Positions 8,511-17,546 of a stretch of 64,000 bases of DNA are shown here, piece after piece. The stretch lies in assembly GCF_002302565.1 (NCBI RefSeq), contig NZ_CP022382.1, positions 691,001 to 755,000 on the forward strand, read 5' to 3'. Every line of letters starts with the position of its first letter. Positions within the stretch are counted from its first letter, which is position 1. Source of the stretch: Capnocytophaga canimorsus. GTDB taxonomy: Bacteria > Bacteroidota > Bacteroidia > Flavobacteriales > Flavobacteriaceae. The notes beneath the pieces were generated by a model that was given only the letters and a program-made list of their open reading frames with translations, was not told the origin of the DNA and ran no database searches. The position numbers and the translations under genes are program-made.

Positions 8511-9971
8511 ATGAATACAGACATAAAAAAACTACAGCCCCAATCCCTTTGGGGAAATTTTGCGGATTTGAATGCGGTGCCTCGTCCGTCAAAAAGGGAA
8601 GAAAAAGTAATTGCTTTTATGATGGATTTCGGAAAGAAATTAGGTTTGGAAACCCTAAAAGATGAGGTGGGAAACGTAATTATCCGAAAACCAGCAACAA
8701 AAGGAATGGAAAATCGCAAAAAAGTCGTCCTTCAGTCGCATCTGGATATGGTTCATCAAAAAAATAACGATACCGTTTTCGATTTTAGTACAGAAGGTAT
8801 CAAAATGAAAATTGAAGGCGATTGGGTAAAAGCTGAAGGAACCACCCTTGGTGCTGATAACGGAATTGGAGTGGCGGCAATAATGGCTATTTTACAAAGC
8901 GCTGATATTGAACATCCTGATATTGAAGCTCTTTTTACTATTGATGAAGAAACTGGAATGACTGGAGCAAAGGGACTTAAAGGCGGATTACTCAATGGCG
9001 ATATTCTTCTGAATTTGGACACTGAAGAAGATGATGAAATTGATATAGGATGTGCAGGAGGTGTTGATGTTACCGCTTTCCGTGAATACGACCAAGAAGA
9101 AATTCCGCAAGATGTGGTTGCTTACAAAATCGTTGTGAAAGGATTACAAGGCGGACACAGCGGAATGGATATTCACAAAGGTTTTGGCAATGCCAATAAA
9201 ATAATGAATCGTTTGCTTTTCGATGGTTTTGAAAATTTTGGATTACGAATTTCGGAAATAAATGGCGGTGGATTGCGTAATGCAATTCCTCGTGAAAGTA
9301 CTGCCATTGTGGTAGTTGATAAAATCCAAAATGAAGCGTTTGAATTTGAATTCAAGCAACTTACTGAAGTAATAAAACACGAATTGCAAATAACCGAGCC
9401 TAATCTGTCTATCGCTTTGGAAAGTACAAATTTGCCCGAAAACGTTATGGAATTGGGCGTTCAAGAAGGAGTTTTGCGTTCCATTTACACGGCACACAAT
9501 GGCGTTTACGCGATGAGTAAAAGTATTTCGGATTTGGTAGAAACCAGCAACAATATTGCACGTGTGGTTGTTAAAGACGGAGAAATAAAAATTCATTGTT
9601 TGACACGTTCTTCGGTGGAATCGGCAAAATTTGATTTGGCAAATGCGTTGCGTTCTGCTTTCGAGCTTTCAGGATTCGAGGTGGAATTTACAGGAAGTTA
9701 TCCAGGTTGGGAACCTGATGTAAATTCTTCTATATTAAAGGTTTTAAAAGAACAATACGAAAAATTATTTGGAGAAAAACCCAATGTGGTTGCTTGTCAC
9801 GCAGGATTAGAATGCGGAATTTTAGGGCAAAATTACCCGAATATGGAGATGATTAGCTTTGGTCCTACCATCAAAGGAGCACATTCTCCTGATGAAAAAG
9901 TGAATATTAAATCTGTTCAAAAATTCTGGAAATATTTGCTTGAAATTTTGAAGAACATTCCTCAAAGGTAA
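8511..9971 (+). CDS. pepD: Aminoacyl-histidine dipeptidase PepD (M20C)
   Basis: The 486-residue protein is a full-length M20C dipeptidase that cleaves unspecific dipeptides including Xaa-His in the cytoplasm. Visible motifs are HLDMVHQKN (metal-binding His/Asp, about residue 77), GTTLGADNGIGV (bridging Asp, about 118), DEETGMTGAKGL (catalytic Glu, about 146), NLDTEEDDEIDIGCAGG (about 168) and GGHSGMDIHKG (dimerisation/substrate region, about 215). No signal peptide is present. A bidirectional terminator follows. It is divergent from the DUF3810 gene, with 50 bp between starts. Confidence 0.93.
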   Translation: MNTDIKKLQPQSLWGNFADLNAVPRPSKREEKVIAFMMDFGKKLGLETLKDEVGNVIIRKPATKGMENRKKVVLQSHLDMVHQKNNDTVFDFSTEGIKMKIEGDWVKAEGTTLGADNGIGVAAIMAILQSADIEHPDIEALFTIDEETGMTGAKGLKGGLLNGDILLNLDTEEDDEIDIGCAGGVDVTAFREYDQEEIPQDVVAYKIVVKGLQGGHSGMDIHKGFGNANKIMNRLLFDGFENFGLRISEINGGGLRNAIPRESTAIVVVDKIQNEAFEFEFKQLTEVIKHELQITEPNLSIALESTNLPENVMELGVQEGVLRSIYTAHNGVYAMSKSISDLVETSNNIARVVVKDGEIKIHCLTRSSVESAKFDLANALRSAFELSGFEVEFTGSYPGWEPDVNSSILKVLKEQYEKLFGEKPNVVACHAGLECGILGQNYPNMEMISFGPTIKGAHSPDEKVNIKSVQKFWKYLLEILKNIPQR

Positions 9972-10029
9972 ACCTAAATTTTAGGAAAAAGAGGAATAAC
10001 TTTTTTATGTAAAACTGTAAAAATTTAAA

Positions 10030-10057
10030 AAGCCTTCCAAGTTGATTTGGAAGGCTT
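10030..10057. terminator. Bidirectional terminator between pepD and rplY
   Basis: AAGCCTTCCAA and its exact complement TTGGAAGGCTT flank a 6-nt loop. T-rich sequence follows on both strands (CTTTTATG on plus; TTTTTAAATTTTT on minus). It lies between the two converging stop codons, as expected for a shared terminator. Confidence 0.85.
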
Positions 10058-10078
10058 CTTTTATGTTATTTGGTAAAA

Positions 10079-10681
10079 TTATTTCTTTTTCCCACCTTTT
10101 TCTGCTTTGGCAGCCTCTTGAGCAGCTTTCATCGCAGCACGTGAAATTCTTACTTGTAGAACCACGGTATTATCTGGGTGCATAATTTTGTAGTTTTCTT
10201 GTGGTAATTTAGTAATATATAACTTATTACCCATCTCCATACCTGAAATATCAACAGTAACAAAATCAGGTAAATTGTTTGGCAATGCCTTAACTTTCAA
10301 TTTACGGTTTACGATACGTAAAACCCCACCTGCCATAACACCAGGAGAAGTACCCGTTACTTTGATTGGCACCTCAATAGTCACCTCTTTATCATCGTGT
10401 AGTTGATAGAAGTCAATATGAAGGATTTTATCAGAAACTGGGTCGAACTGAATGTCTTGCAAAATAGCGTTGTATTTTTGTCCGTTATCTAATTCAATTG
10501 CAGCAGTATATACGTTAGGAGTATAAACGATGCCTTTGAACGCCATTTCTTCTGCCGAAAAGTGTACAGCACTATCCCCTCCGTATAATACGCAAGGTAC
10601 CTTTCCAGCATTACGTAGGGCTTTGCTTGCTGCTTTGCCCACGCTTTCTCTTTGAGATCCTTTGATTGTAATTGATTTCAT
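10079..10681 (-). CDS. rplY: Ribosomal protein bL25 (CTC/TL5 form)
   Basis: The 200-residue protein is the long CTC/TL5-type L25 that binds 5S rRNA. It has the N-terminal 5S-binding domain ([21 protein letters not shown], residues about 15-35) and the C-terminal TL5 beta domain with [18 protein letters not shown] sequence ([18 protein letters not shown]). It ends in a Lys/Ala-rich tail ([12 protein letters not shown]). It lies 28 bp after prs on the same strand, the usual prs-rplY arrangement. Confidence 0.95.
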   Translation of the reverse strand: MKSITIKGSQRESVGKAASKALRNAGKVPCVLYGGDSAVHFSAEEMAFKGIVYTPNVYTAAIELDNGQKYNAILQDIQFDPVSDKILHIDFYQLHDDKEVTIEVPIKVTGTSPGVMAGGVLRIVNRKLKVKALPNNLPDFVTVDISGMEMGNKLYITKLPQENYKIMHPDNTVVLQVRISRAAMKAAQEAAKAEKGGKKK

Positions 10682-10709
10682 TTAAAAAATATTAGTATTA
10701 AAAATTAGT

Positions 10710-11651
10710 TTACATTAAAAATTTGGAGCTGATTGAGCTATTATCGTGTACTCGATGCATCACCTCGGCAAAAAGCTCAGCACAACTCAACACTTTTATC
10801 TTATTGCTCTGGCGTTGCAAAGGTATGGAATCTGTTACAATTAACTCCTCTAATTCAGAATTTTCTATACGTTCATATGCTCCACCGCTCAAAATAGGGT
10901 GTGTTGCAACGGCTCTAACGCTAATTGCTCCTTTTTCTTTCATCAGTTCAGCCGCTTTAACCAAAGTTCCAGCCGTATCTACCATATCATCTACCAAAAC
11001 AACATTTTTATCTTTTACCTCACCGATAAGCTCCATTGTTTCAATAACATTAGCCTTTTTACGCTGCTTGTAACACACTACCACGTCGCTGTTCAAATAT
11101 TTTGAGTACGCATAGGCTCTTTTAGAACCTCCCATATCAGGTGAAGCAATACTCATATTCTCTAGGCTAAGGCTTTGCAAATAGGGCAAAAAGATTGTAG
11201 AGGCAAATAGATGATCAACGGGTTTTTCAAAGAAACCTTGAATTTGGTCAGCGTGTAAATCCATAGTGATAATTCGGGTTGCCCCTGCCGTTTCTAAAAG
11301 ATTGGCTACCAATTTAGCAGCTATAGGCACTCGAGGTTTGTCTTTTCGGTCTTGTCTTGCCCAACCAAAATAAGGCATTACCGCTGTAATATGGCGCGCA
11401 GAAGCTCTTTTAGCAGCATCAAGCATTAACAACATTTCCATTAAATTTTCACACCCAGGATTTGTTGACCCTATTATAAATACCCTCGCCCCACGAACCG
11501 GCTCTTCAAAAGAAGGCTGAAATTCTCCATCACTAAAGTGAGAAAATTTTACATTTCCGAGTTGAGTTCCGTATGCCTTAGCTATTTTTTCAGCCAATTC
11601 TACGCTTTGTGTACAAGCAAAAATTTTAGGTTCGGGTACAATATATGCCAT
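10710..11651 (-). CDS. prs: Ribose-phosphate pyrophosphokinase
   Basis: The protein makes PRPP from ribose 5-phosphate and ATP for nucleotide, His and Trp synthesis. It is 313 residues, the normal bacterial length. Visible motifs are FSDGEFQPSF (about residue 40), YFGWARQDRKDKPRVP (flexible loop, about 95-110), TMDLHADQIQGFFEKPVDHL (about 127-146) and the PRPP-binding VVLVDDMVDTAGTL (about 215-228). It is the first gene of a prs-rplY pair and has a TAnnTTTG promoter element 53 bp upstream. Confidence 0.97.
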   Translation of the reverse strand: MAYIVPEPKIFACTQSVELAEKIAKAYGTQLGNVKFSHFSDGEFQPSFEEPVRGARVFIIGSTNPGCENLMEMLLMLDAAKRASARHITAVMPYFGWARQDRKDKPRVPIAAKLVANLLETAGATRIITMDLHADQIQGFFEKPVDHLFASTIFLPYLQSLSLENMSIASPDMGGSKRAYAYSKYLNSDVVVCYKQRKKANVIETMELIGEVKDKNVVLVDDMVDTAGTLVKAAELMKEKGAISVRAVATHPILSGGAYERIENSELEELIVTDSIPLQRQSNKIKVLSCAELFAEVMHRVHDNSSISSKFLM

Positions 11652-11703
11652 AATATACTGATATAATTTATTTTAGTTTTTTTGGTTTGTTTCTTTGACA
11701 GTG

Positions 11704-11711
11704 CAAATTTA
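11704..11711 (-). promoter_or_regulatory. Likely -7 element for prs
   Basis: On the minus strand the sequence TAAATTTG matches the Bacteroidota -7 consensus TAnnTTTG and lies about 53 bp before the prs ATG. No convincing -33 element is seen at the usual 19-bp spacing, so this is only a moderate call. Confidence 0.4.
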
Positions 11712-11749
11712 AAAATAAAAATAATATTTTCATTTTTTTCATTTATTTT

Positions 11750-11780
11750 TTTGCATCTTCCAAAAAGTTTTATACATTTG
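11750..11780 (+). promoter_or_regulatory. Promoter of tRNA-Leu
   Basis: A -33 TTTG (11750-11753) is separated by 19 bp from TACATTTG (11773-11780), which is the full Bacteroidota primary-sigma promoter pattern TTTG-N19-TAnnTTTG. The tRNA starts 20 bp downstream. Confidence 0.75.
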
Positions 11781-11800
11781 CAACCGCAATGAAATAGCAA

Positions 11801-11880
11801 GCCTGAGTGGCGGAATTGGTAGACGCGCACGACTCAAACTCGTGTTCTTCGGAGTGTGGGTTCGATTCCCACCTCAGGTA
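11801..11880 (+). tRNA. tRNA-Leu (anticodon CAA)
   Basis: The acceptor GCCTGAG pairs with CTCAGGT at the 3' end (first pair G-U), followed by discriminator A. The anticodon stem CACGA/TCGTG encloses the loop CTCAAAC, giving anticodon CAA, which reads UUG. A class II variable arm (GTTCTTCGGAGT region) and the T-arm GGGTTCGATTCCC are present. CCA is not encoded. Confidence 0.95.
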
Positions 11881-11889
11881 CAAAGCAAG

Positions 11890-11924
11890 AGCCTTAAAAA
11901 CAATAGTGTTTTAAGGCTTTTTTG
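11890..11924 (+). terminator. Terminator of tRNA-Leu
   Basis: AGCCTTAAAA and TTTTAAGGCT form a 10-bp stem with a 9-nt loop, followed by a run of six T. It lies just after the tRNA 3' end. Confidence 0.85.
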
Positions 11925-11966
11925 TATTTATTACTTTTGAAGAAAATAACAGCTGACACATAATAT

Positions 11967-12971
11967 ATGGATTCGTTAACACAAATTGTTTTGGGAGCTT
12001 CAATCGGAGAAGCTATACTTGGTAAGAAACTAGGCAACAAAGCCCTTTTATACGGAGCCATTGCAGGTACTATACCCGATTTAGATGTTTTTGTAGGGAA
12101 ACTATACGACCCCATAACCGCAATAACCATCCATAGAGGATTTAGTCATTCCATCCTTTTTTTCTTGATTTTATCCCCCGTTCTAGGAATCCTGTTACAG
12201 AAATGGGAATACAAAAAACAACTTTCTTTCAAACAGACAACACTTTTTTGGTTTTTAGGACTACTCACCCACGCCCTATTAGATGCCTTTACCACTTGGG
12301 GAACACAGCTTTTTTACCCCTCTAACCTTCGTTTGGCACAACACTCCATTTTCGTAATTGACCCCTTGTACACGCTTCCGTTTTCATTTTGTTTAATTAT
12401 GGTGATGCGACTAAAACGCGACCATCCAAAACGAAGAAAATGGAATAACATTGGGCTTATCATTAGCTCTTGCTATTTGCTTATTACCGTTTTGGTTCAG
12501 CAAATCGTTAAAAACAAGTTTGAAAATCAATTACAAGCTCAAAACATTCAGTATTCCCGAAAAATAGTAAAACCTGCTCCGCTAAACATCATTCTCTGGA
12601 ATGGGATTTTTGAAACTGAAGAAGGGTATTATATGGGCGATTATTCCTTTTTTGATACTTCGCCAATAAGTTTTAATTTCTATCCGAAACAACCGCATTT
12701 GATTTCCGATAAAAAATCAGAAAAAGTGCTACAACAACTCTTTTGGATTTCGGAAGACTGGTGGGTCATTACTGAAAAGAACAATGAATTATTTTTCAAC
12801 GACATCCGATTCGGAGTATTAGGATACGACCAACCCGAGCCCGAATATGCCTTTAGCTACAAACTCTACCAGCAAAATGGAGTACTACAAGCCCAAGAAG
12901 TGGCTAACAAATCTAAAAGTCGGGCTAAAGAATTGTTCTCTGCTTTGTGGGAACGAATACAAGGAAAATAA
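11967..12971 (+). CDS. YdjM-like membrane-bound metal-dependent hydrolase
   Basis: The 334-residue protein begins MDSLTQIVLGASIGEAILG, and has GAIAGTIPDLDV and TIHRGFSHSILFF in its first 60 residues. These are hallmarks of the YdjM/DUF457 family of predicted inner-membrane metal-dependent hydrolases (conserved Asp and His residues in the first helices). Several membrane segments lie between residues about 55 and 180, with a soluble C-terminal half. A DNA-damage link is reported for E. coli YdjM; nothing here shows the same regulation. A TACTTTTG element at 11932-11939 may be its -7 box. Confidence 0.83.
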   Translation: MDSLTQIVLGASIGEAILGKKLGNKALLYGAIAGTIPDLDVFVGKLYDPITAITIHRGFSHSILFFLILSPVLGILLQKWEYKKQLSFKQTTLFWFLGLLTHALLDAFTTWGTQLFYPSNLRLAQHSIFVIDPLYTLPFSFCLIMVMRLKRDHPKRRKWNNIGLIISSCYLLITVLVQQIVKNKFENQLQAQNIQYSRKIVKPAPLNIILWNGIFETEEGYYMGDYSFFDTSPISFNFYPKQPHLISDKKSEKVLQQLFWISEDWWVITEKNNELFFNDIRFGVLGYDQPEPEYAFSYKLYQQNGVLQAQEVANKSKSRAKELFSALWERIQGK

Positions 12972-13074
12972 ATCTTGTTTGGTGATATGAAAAAATATTT
13001 CGCCTACATAAGACCTTATTATTTTTAAAGTTTTTGTACTTTTACCCAATCGTTAAACAGAACCTTGAAAAACA

Positions 13075-13953
13075 GTGGCTAAATCAATAGATAAATTCAA
13101 CAAAAGAAGACTGATAACTTCGTACTTTTCAGTCACTTTAAGCATAACATTAGTGCTTTTTTTGCTCGGATTGCTCGGGTTTTTACTCCTCAATGCCCAA
13201 CGTTTGGCAAACTATTTCAAAGAGCAAGTTTCTGTAAGTATTTCCTTAAAAGACGACGCCAAAGAAGCCGATGTACTTCATCTGCAAAAAACACTTTCGG
13301 TTGCTGAATTTGCCAAATCCGTTCGATTTGTTTCTAAGGAAGAAGCTGCCGAACAATTCAGCCAAGAAATTGGAGAGGATTTTTTATCATTTATTGGTGT
13401 GAATCCGCTACAAAATTCTATTGATTTGAGTTTGAAGGCAGAATATGCCGAACCTGGAAAGATGGAAGAAATTGCTAAAGAAATCGGTCAAAATCCATTC
13501 GTTACGGAGGTAACTTACGATAAACCTTTGGTGGCTTTAATCCACGAAAATGTAGAAAAAATAAGCCTCATCATTCTCATTATAAGCGGCTTATTCACCA
13601 TAATTGCCATATTACTCATCAACTCATCAATACGTCTTTCCATTTATTCGAAGCGCTTCACCATAAAAACGATGCAATTGGTAGGAGCTACACGCGGATT
13701 TATTCGTCGTCCGTTTATTATAACCAATGTTCGCTTAGGAATTTACGGTGCTGTATTTGCAATGTTGCTTTTGTATGGTTGCATCAGCTATTTAAACAAT
13801 AGTTTCCCTGAATTCGGACTAATGACTGACCGTAGTATTACCATTATGGTTTTTTCAAGTATTTTGATTATCGGCATTTTGATTACTTGGTTAAGCACTT
13901 TTTTTGCTGCACAACGTTTTCTAAACCTGAATACCAACGACTTATATTACTAA
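13075..13953 (+). CDS. ftsX: Cell-division ABC permease FtsX
   Basis: The 292-residue protein has the FtsX layout: an N-terminal membrane segment (about residues 20-42), a periplasmic domain (about 43-165) that would contact the cell-wall hydrolase activator, then three membrane segments with the FtsX/MacB core (KRFTIKTMQLVGATRGFIRRPF). Translation begins at a GTG; no better in-frame ATG is near. FtsE is not adjacent, which is common in this phylum. It starts a run ftsX-DUF3098-uppP that is conserved in Flavobacteriia. Confidence 0.93.
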   Translation: MAKSIDKFNKRRLITSYFSVTLSITLVLFLLGLLGFLLLNAQRLANYFKEQVSVSISLKDDAKEADVLHLQKTLSVAEFAKSVRFVSKEEAAEQFSQEIGEDFLSFIGVNPLQNSIDLSLKAEYAEPGKMEEIAKEIGQNPFVTEVTYDKPLVALIHENVEKISLIILIISGLFTIIAILLINSSIRLSIYSKRFTIKTMQLVGATRGFIRRPFIITNVRLGIYGAVFAMLLLYGCISYLNNSFPEFGLMTDRSITIMVFSSILIIGILITWLSTFFAAQRFLNLNTNDLYY

Positions 13954-13986
13954 AGTATAACTCAGTGATAAAACATAAATAAACCT

Positions 13987-14238
13987 ATGACAGAGAAGAA
14001 TAAACATCATTCAGAATTGATTTTCAAACGTGAAAATTACATTATTATGATTATCGGATTAGCCGTTATCGCTTTAGGATTTATACTAATGAGCGGTGGT
14101 GGTAGCGATAATCCTGAAGTTTTTGATGATTCGGTATTTAATTTTCAACGCATACGTCTGGCTCCTACCTTAGTTTTGATAGGTTTTGCTATTGAAGTGG
14201 TAGCTATTTTGTATAATCCAAAGAAAAAACAAAAGTAA
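13987..14238 (+). CDS. DUF3098 small membrane protein
   Basis: The 83-residue protein has two membrane segments (residues about 18-34 and 57-76) and the typical DUF3098 sequence FKRENYIIMIIGLAVIALGF followed by MSGGGSDNPEVF. It sits between ftsX and uppP with its stop codon directly touching the uppP start codon, so the two are probably translationally coupled. Its function is not known; the conserved neighbourhood suggests a cell-envelope role. Confidence 0.88.
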   Translation: MTEKNKHHSELIFKRENYIIMIIGLAVIALGFILMSGGGSDNPEVFDDSVFNFQRIRLAPTLVLIGFAIEVVAILYNPKKKQK

Positions 14239-15054
14239 ATGAACACGTTAGAGGCAATCATCATCGCTATCGTTGAAGGACTTACAGAATATCTCCCCAT
14301 TTCATCAACTGCCCATATGATTTTTACAAGTTCGTTAATGGGCATTCAGGAAGATAAATTTGTAAAGATGTTTCAATTATGCATCCAGTTTGGAGCTATT
14401 TTAGCAGTGGTTACCCTTTATTGGAAAAAATTCTTTGATTTTTCTCGATGGCAGTTTTATGCCAAATTAGCCTTGGCAGTAATCCCCGCTCTGATACTAG
14501 GTAAGCTATTTGATGAAAAGATAGAAAAAGTAATGGGTGAACCCATATATATTGCTTTTGTGTTGGTCTTAGGCGGTATCGTTTTGCTATTCGTCGATAA
14601 ATTGTTTAAAACCCAACCTATTGACTGCGAAGAAAAAATCGGATTTAAGCGTGCCTTAATCATCGGTTTTTGGCAATGTTTGGCAATGATGCCTGGAACC
14701 AGCCGTTCTGCAGCTTCCATTATTGGTGGGATGCAACAGAAACTCACCCGCGAAACAGCCGCCGAATTTTCGTTTTTTCTGGCTGTGCCTACTATGCTTG
14801 CCGTAATGGTTTATTCTTTATTTTTAAAGACTTGGACAGAAAATGAAATCCCACTTAAGGGCTACGAATTTTTGATGAACAGCACCGACCAATTAGGTCT
14901 TTTCATCTTAGGAAATGTTATCGCTTATATCGTAGCCATACTGGCAATCAAGGGCTTTGTAAACACCATCAAAAAATACGGATTTAAAATTTGGGGATAC
15001 TATCGTATCGTAGTCGGGATTTTGCTTATTCTCTATTTTACTCAACAACAATAG
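14239..15054 (+). CDS. uppP: Undecaprenyl-diphosphatase UppP/BacA
   Basis: The protein dephosphorylates undecaprenyl diphosphate to recycle the lipid carrier for peptidoglycan and polysaccharide synthesis. It is 271 residues with the BacA signature motifs: AIVEGLTEYLPISSTAHM (residues about 8-26) and MMPGTSRSAASIIGG (about 150-165), the latter holding the catalytic Ser and Arg. About eight membrane segments are present. The start codon directly follows the DUF3098 stop. Confidence 0.96.
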   Translation: MNTLEAIIIAIVEGLTEYLPISSTAHMIFTSSLMGIQEDKFVKMFQLCIQFGAILAVVTLYWKKFFDFSRWQFYAKLALAVIPALILGKLFDEKIEKVMGEPIYIAFVLVLGGIVLLFVDKLFKTQPIDCEEKIGFKRALIIGFWQCLAMMPGTSRSAASIIGGMQQKLTRETAAEFSFFLAVPTMLAVMVYSLFLKTWTENEIPLKGYEFLMNSTDQLGLFILGNVIAYIVAILAIKGFVNTIKKYGFKIWGYYRIVVGILLILYFTQQQ

Positions 15055-15055
15055 C

Positions 15056-15493
15056 TTATTTCAAAAAAAGTGTTTTTTTAGGATAATCTATAATTGCTTT
15101 GCCTTTTTTGAGAATATCAGCACCGATGATTCCGTGAATGGGCTGGGTATCATATCGTTGCAAAGCGTTGTTCACGTGGCTTAAATCAAATAATACTAAG
15201 GAAACATTTTTTCGTTTCCATTTCCCGATTTCAAGTGTATTTTTAAGTGAAATTTGGGTGTCCATTTCACTTGCTCCAGCTCCAGCAGCCTTAATTTCCG
15301 AAAAATCGGTCTGCAAATTAAAAAAATCAATACTATCCAGTCCCAAACACGTATTAGAGGCTCCTGTATCTAACAAAAAGCGTCCCTCTACCCCATTGAT
15401 ACTGACTTTCAGCTCCAAATGCAATGTTTTAGTGGGTAACAATTCAATAGCGCTATAGCCTTGTTCCTTAAGAATTTTCTTCAATGAAGTCAT
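15056..15493 (-). CDS. Retropepsin-like aspartic protease
   Basis: The 145-residue protein carries one catalytic motif FLLDTGASNTCLG (about residue 39), the DTGA triad typical of retropepsins, and the downstream hydrophobic-hydrophobic-Gly flap partner HGIIGADILKKGKAIIDYPKK (about 118-140). A single DTG per chain means it must act as a homodimer. No signal peptide or membrane segment is seen. It converges on uppP with only 1 bp between stops. Substrate unknown. Confidence 0.8.
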   Translation of the reverse strand: MTSLKKILKEQGYSAIELLPTKTLHLELKVSINGVEGRFLLDTGASNTCLGLDSIDFFNLQTDFSEIKAAGAGASEMDTQISLKNTLEIGKWKRKNVSLVLFDLSHVNNALQRYDTQPIHGIIGADILKKGKAIIDYPKKTLFLK

Positions 15494-15537
15494 AAATAAT
15501 AGAATCGTAAAAGGTTCAAAATGGATTTGTAGCCTTA

Positions 15538-15568
15538 TTGCTACTTGTTAATCTTTATCGTACTTTTG
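15538..15568 (+). promoter_or_regulatory. Promoter of tatD
   Basis: TTG at 15538-15540 is followed after 20 bp by TACTTTTG (15561-15568), matching the Bacteroidota -33/-7 pattern. The tatD start codon is 18 bp downstream. Confidence 0.65.
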
Positions 15569-15586
15569 CAAATATAAATACAAAAA

Positions 15587-16354
15587 ATGAATATTACCGA
15601 TACCCACACACATCTATATAGTGAAGCTTTCGATGAGGATAGAAATGAAATGATACACCGAGCCATTTCCTCAGGGGTAAGTCGTTTTTTTATCCCAGCC
15701 ATTGATTCTACGTATGTGGAACGAATGTTTGAGTTGCAGAAAAATTTCCCGAAAAACATCTTTTTGATGGCAGGCTTACACCCTACACACGTCAAAGAAA
15801 ACTATTTGGAGGAATTATCTATTGTCGAAAAGTTACTCGAAGAACATACTTTTTATGCCATAGGCGAAACGGGAATCGACCTATATTGGGATAAAACTTT
15901 TCTTTCAGAACAACAAAAAGCCTTTAGTAAACAAATACAACTGGCAAAAAAACACAAACTGCCCATCGTTATTCACTGTCGTGACGCCTTTGATGAAGTC
16001 TTTGAAGTACTTGAAAGCGAAAAATCAGATGATTTATTCGGGATTTTTCATTGTTTTTCGGGCAATGAAGCACAAGCACAACGAGCCATCTCATACGGTT
16101 TAAAATTAGGTATTGGCGGTGTGGTTACTTTCAAAAACGGAAAAATAGATACCTTTTTAAAAAATATCAATTTAAAGCATATTGTTTTAGAAACTGATGC
16201 TCCGTACTTGGCACCCGTGCCCTATCGTGGAAAACGCAATGAAAGTGCCTATATTGTTGAGGTGGTCAAAAAACTTTCAAGCATATACGCACTTCCCGAA
16301 ACAGAAATTGCACGTATTACCACGGAAAACTCCAAAAGTGTTTTTAGAATTTAA
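15587..16354 (+). CDS. tatD: TatD-family metal-dependent hydrolase/DNase
   Basis: The 255-residue protein has the TatD TIM-barrel metal ligands: ITDTHTHLY (residues 3-11), the Glu in IGETGIDLYWD (about 92-102), IVIHCRDAF (about 126-134), FHCFSG (about 152-157) and LETDAPYL (about 203-210). The family shows 3'-5' exonuclease and D-aminoacyl-tRNA deacylase-type activities in different members. Length is normal. The following acyltransferase begins 61 bp downstream on the same strand. Confidence 0.93.
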   Translation: MNITDTHTHLYSEAFDEDRNEMIHRAISSGVSRFFIPAIDSTYVERMFELQKNFPKNIFLMAGLHPTHVKENYLEELSIVEKLLEEHTFYAIGETGIDLYWDKTFLSEQQKAFSKQIQLAKKHKLPIVIHCRDAFDEVFEVLESEKSDDLFGIFHCFSGNEAQAQRAISYGLKLGIGGVVTFKNGKIDTFLKNINLKHIVLETDAPYLAPVPYRGKRNESAYIVEVVKKLSSIYALPETEIARITTENSKSVFRI

Positions 16355-16415
16355 TTGCTTTTTAAAAAACTTTTTTGTTTTTTTGCTACAAATTTTAACA
16401 GCTTGAAGGCATATT

Positions 16416-17543
16416 TTGGACCATTTTGAATCTATACGACCCTATCACGACAGTGAAATCCATAATATTTTAGAAGATATTTATGAGCATTCGCTGATGC
16501 AAGCTATGATGCTTTATGCCTTCCCTGAGCTCTCACAAGAGCAGCGTAACGAAAAATTACTATCCAATCATAGTATTTTTGACTTTCAAAGGCAAATTAT
16601 GTATCAAGTGGTAAAGAAAGCCATTGCCAAAAGTATGGACGATTTTACCTTTGAAGGATTTGAAAAACTAAAGCCCGACACGGCTTACCTTTTCATTTCC
16701 AATCATCGGGATATTATTTTAGATACGTCACTACTCAATGTTACTCTTCACGACCACAACTTAAAAATGACCGCATCGGCAGTGGGTGATAATCTGATTC
16801 GAAAAAAAGTACTCAAAGCGCTATCGTTGCTAAATCGGAACTTTATCATTCATCGAAATTTGCCACCACGTGAGGCTCTTGAAAAATCTAAAATCGTTTC
16901 CAAATACATAAAATATTGTATTACGGCTCAGAATCGTTCAGTTTGGATTGCTCAGCGCGAAGGAAGAACCAAAGATGGTGACGACAGAACCCAACAGGGC
17001 GTACTGAAAATGCTTTCCTTAGCAAAACCCGAAAATCAGTCGGTTATGCAATATTTCAAGCAACTGAACATTGTTCCTATGGCAATTTCGTACGAATTTG
17101 ATCCTACCGATATGATGAAAATACCAGCACTAATGGCGCAACATTACGGTGTTGAATACGTAAAATCAAAAAAAGAAGATTTTGAAAACATCTTCCAAGG
17201 GCTTGTGGGGCAAAAAGGCAGGGTACATATTTCGGTAGGCACTCCGCTAAACGATATTTTTGACAAGATTGAAATTGAAAATACTCACGTAAACAAACAA
17301 TTACAGCAACTTGCCGATTATTTAGACCAAAAAATTCATCAACAATATAAACTATTTCCTACCAATTACATCGCTTACGATATGTTGTACCAAACCAATG
17401 CGCATCAACAATATTATAGCGAAAAAGAAATTCGTCAATTTGAACGAAGAATGAACAATCGGAGCAAATCGGAGAGCGATATTTCTAAAAGAAAATTCCT
17501 TGAAATGTACTCAAATCCTGTAAAAAATAAGCTTTTTGGATAA
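16416..17543 (+). CDS. Glycerol acyltransferase-like protein (PlsB/PlsC superfamily)
   Basis: The 375-residue protein has the acyltransferase block AYLFISNHRDIILDTSLL (about residues 90-107), a second block with WIAQREGRTKDGDDRTQQG (about 175-193, the FPEGTR-equivalent), and IVPMAISYEF. It resembles the large soluble glycerol/1-acylglycerol-3-phosphate acyltransferase-like proteins of Bacteroidota. A TTG codon at 16416 gives the first plausible start; no upstream in-frame ATG fits. Three bp separate it from the asparaginase gene, so they are probably one operon. Substrate lipid unknown. Confidence 0.8.
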   Translation: MDHFESIRPYHDSEIHNILEDIYEHSLMQAMMLYAFPELSQEQRNEKLLSNHSIFDFQRQIMYQVVKKAIAKSMDDFTFEGFEKLKPDTAYLFISNHRDIILDTSLLNVTLHDHNLKMTASAVGDNLIRKKVLKALSLLNRNFIIHRNLPPREALEKSKIVSKYIKYCITAQNRSVWIAQREGRTKDGDDRTQQGVLKMLSLAKPENQSVMQYFKQLNIVPMAISYEFDPTDMMKIPALMAQHYGVEYVKSKKEDFENIFQGLVGQKGRVHISVGTPLNDIFDKIEIENTHVNKQLQQLADYLDQKIHQQYKLFPTNYIAYDMLYQTNAHQQYYSEKEIRQFERRMNNRSKSESDISKRKFLEMYSNPVKNKLFG

Positions 17544-17546
17544 GTT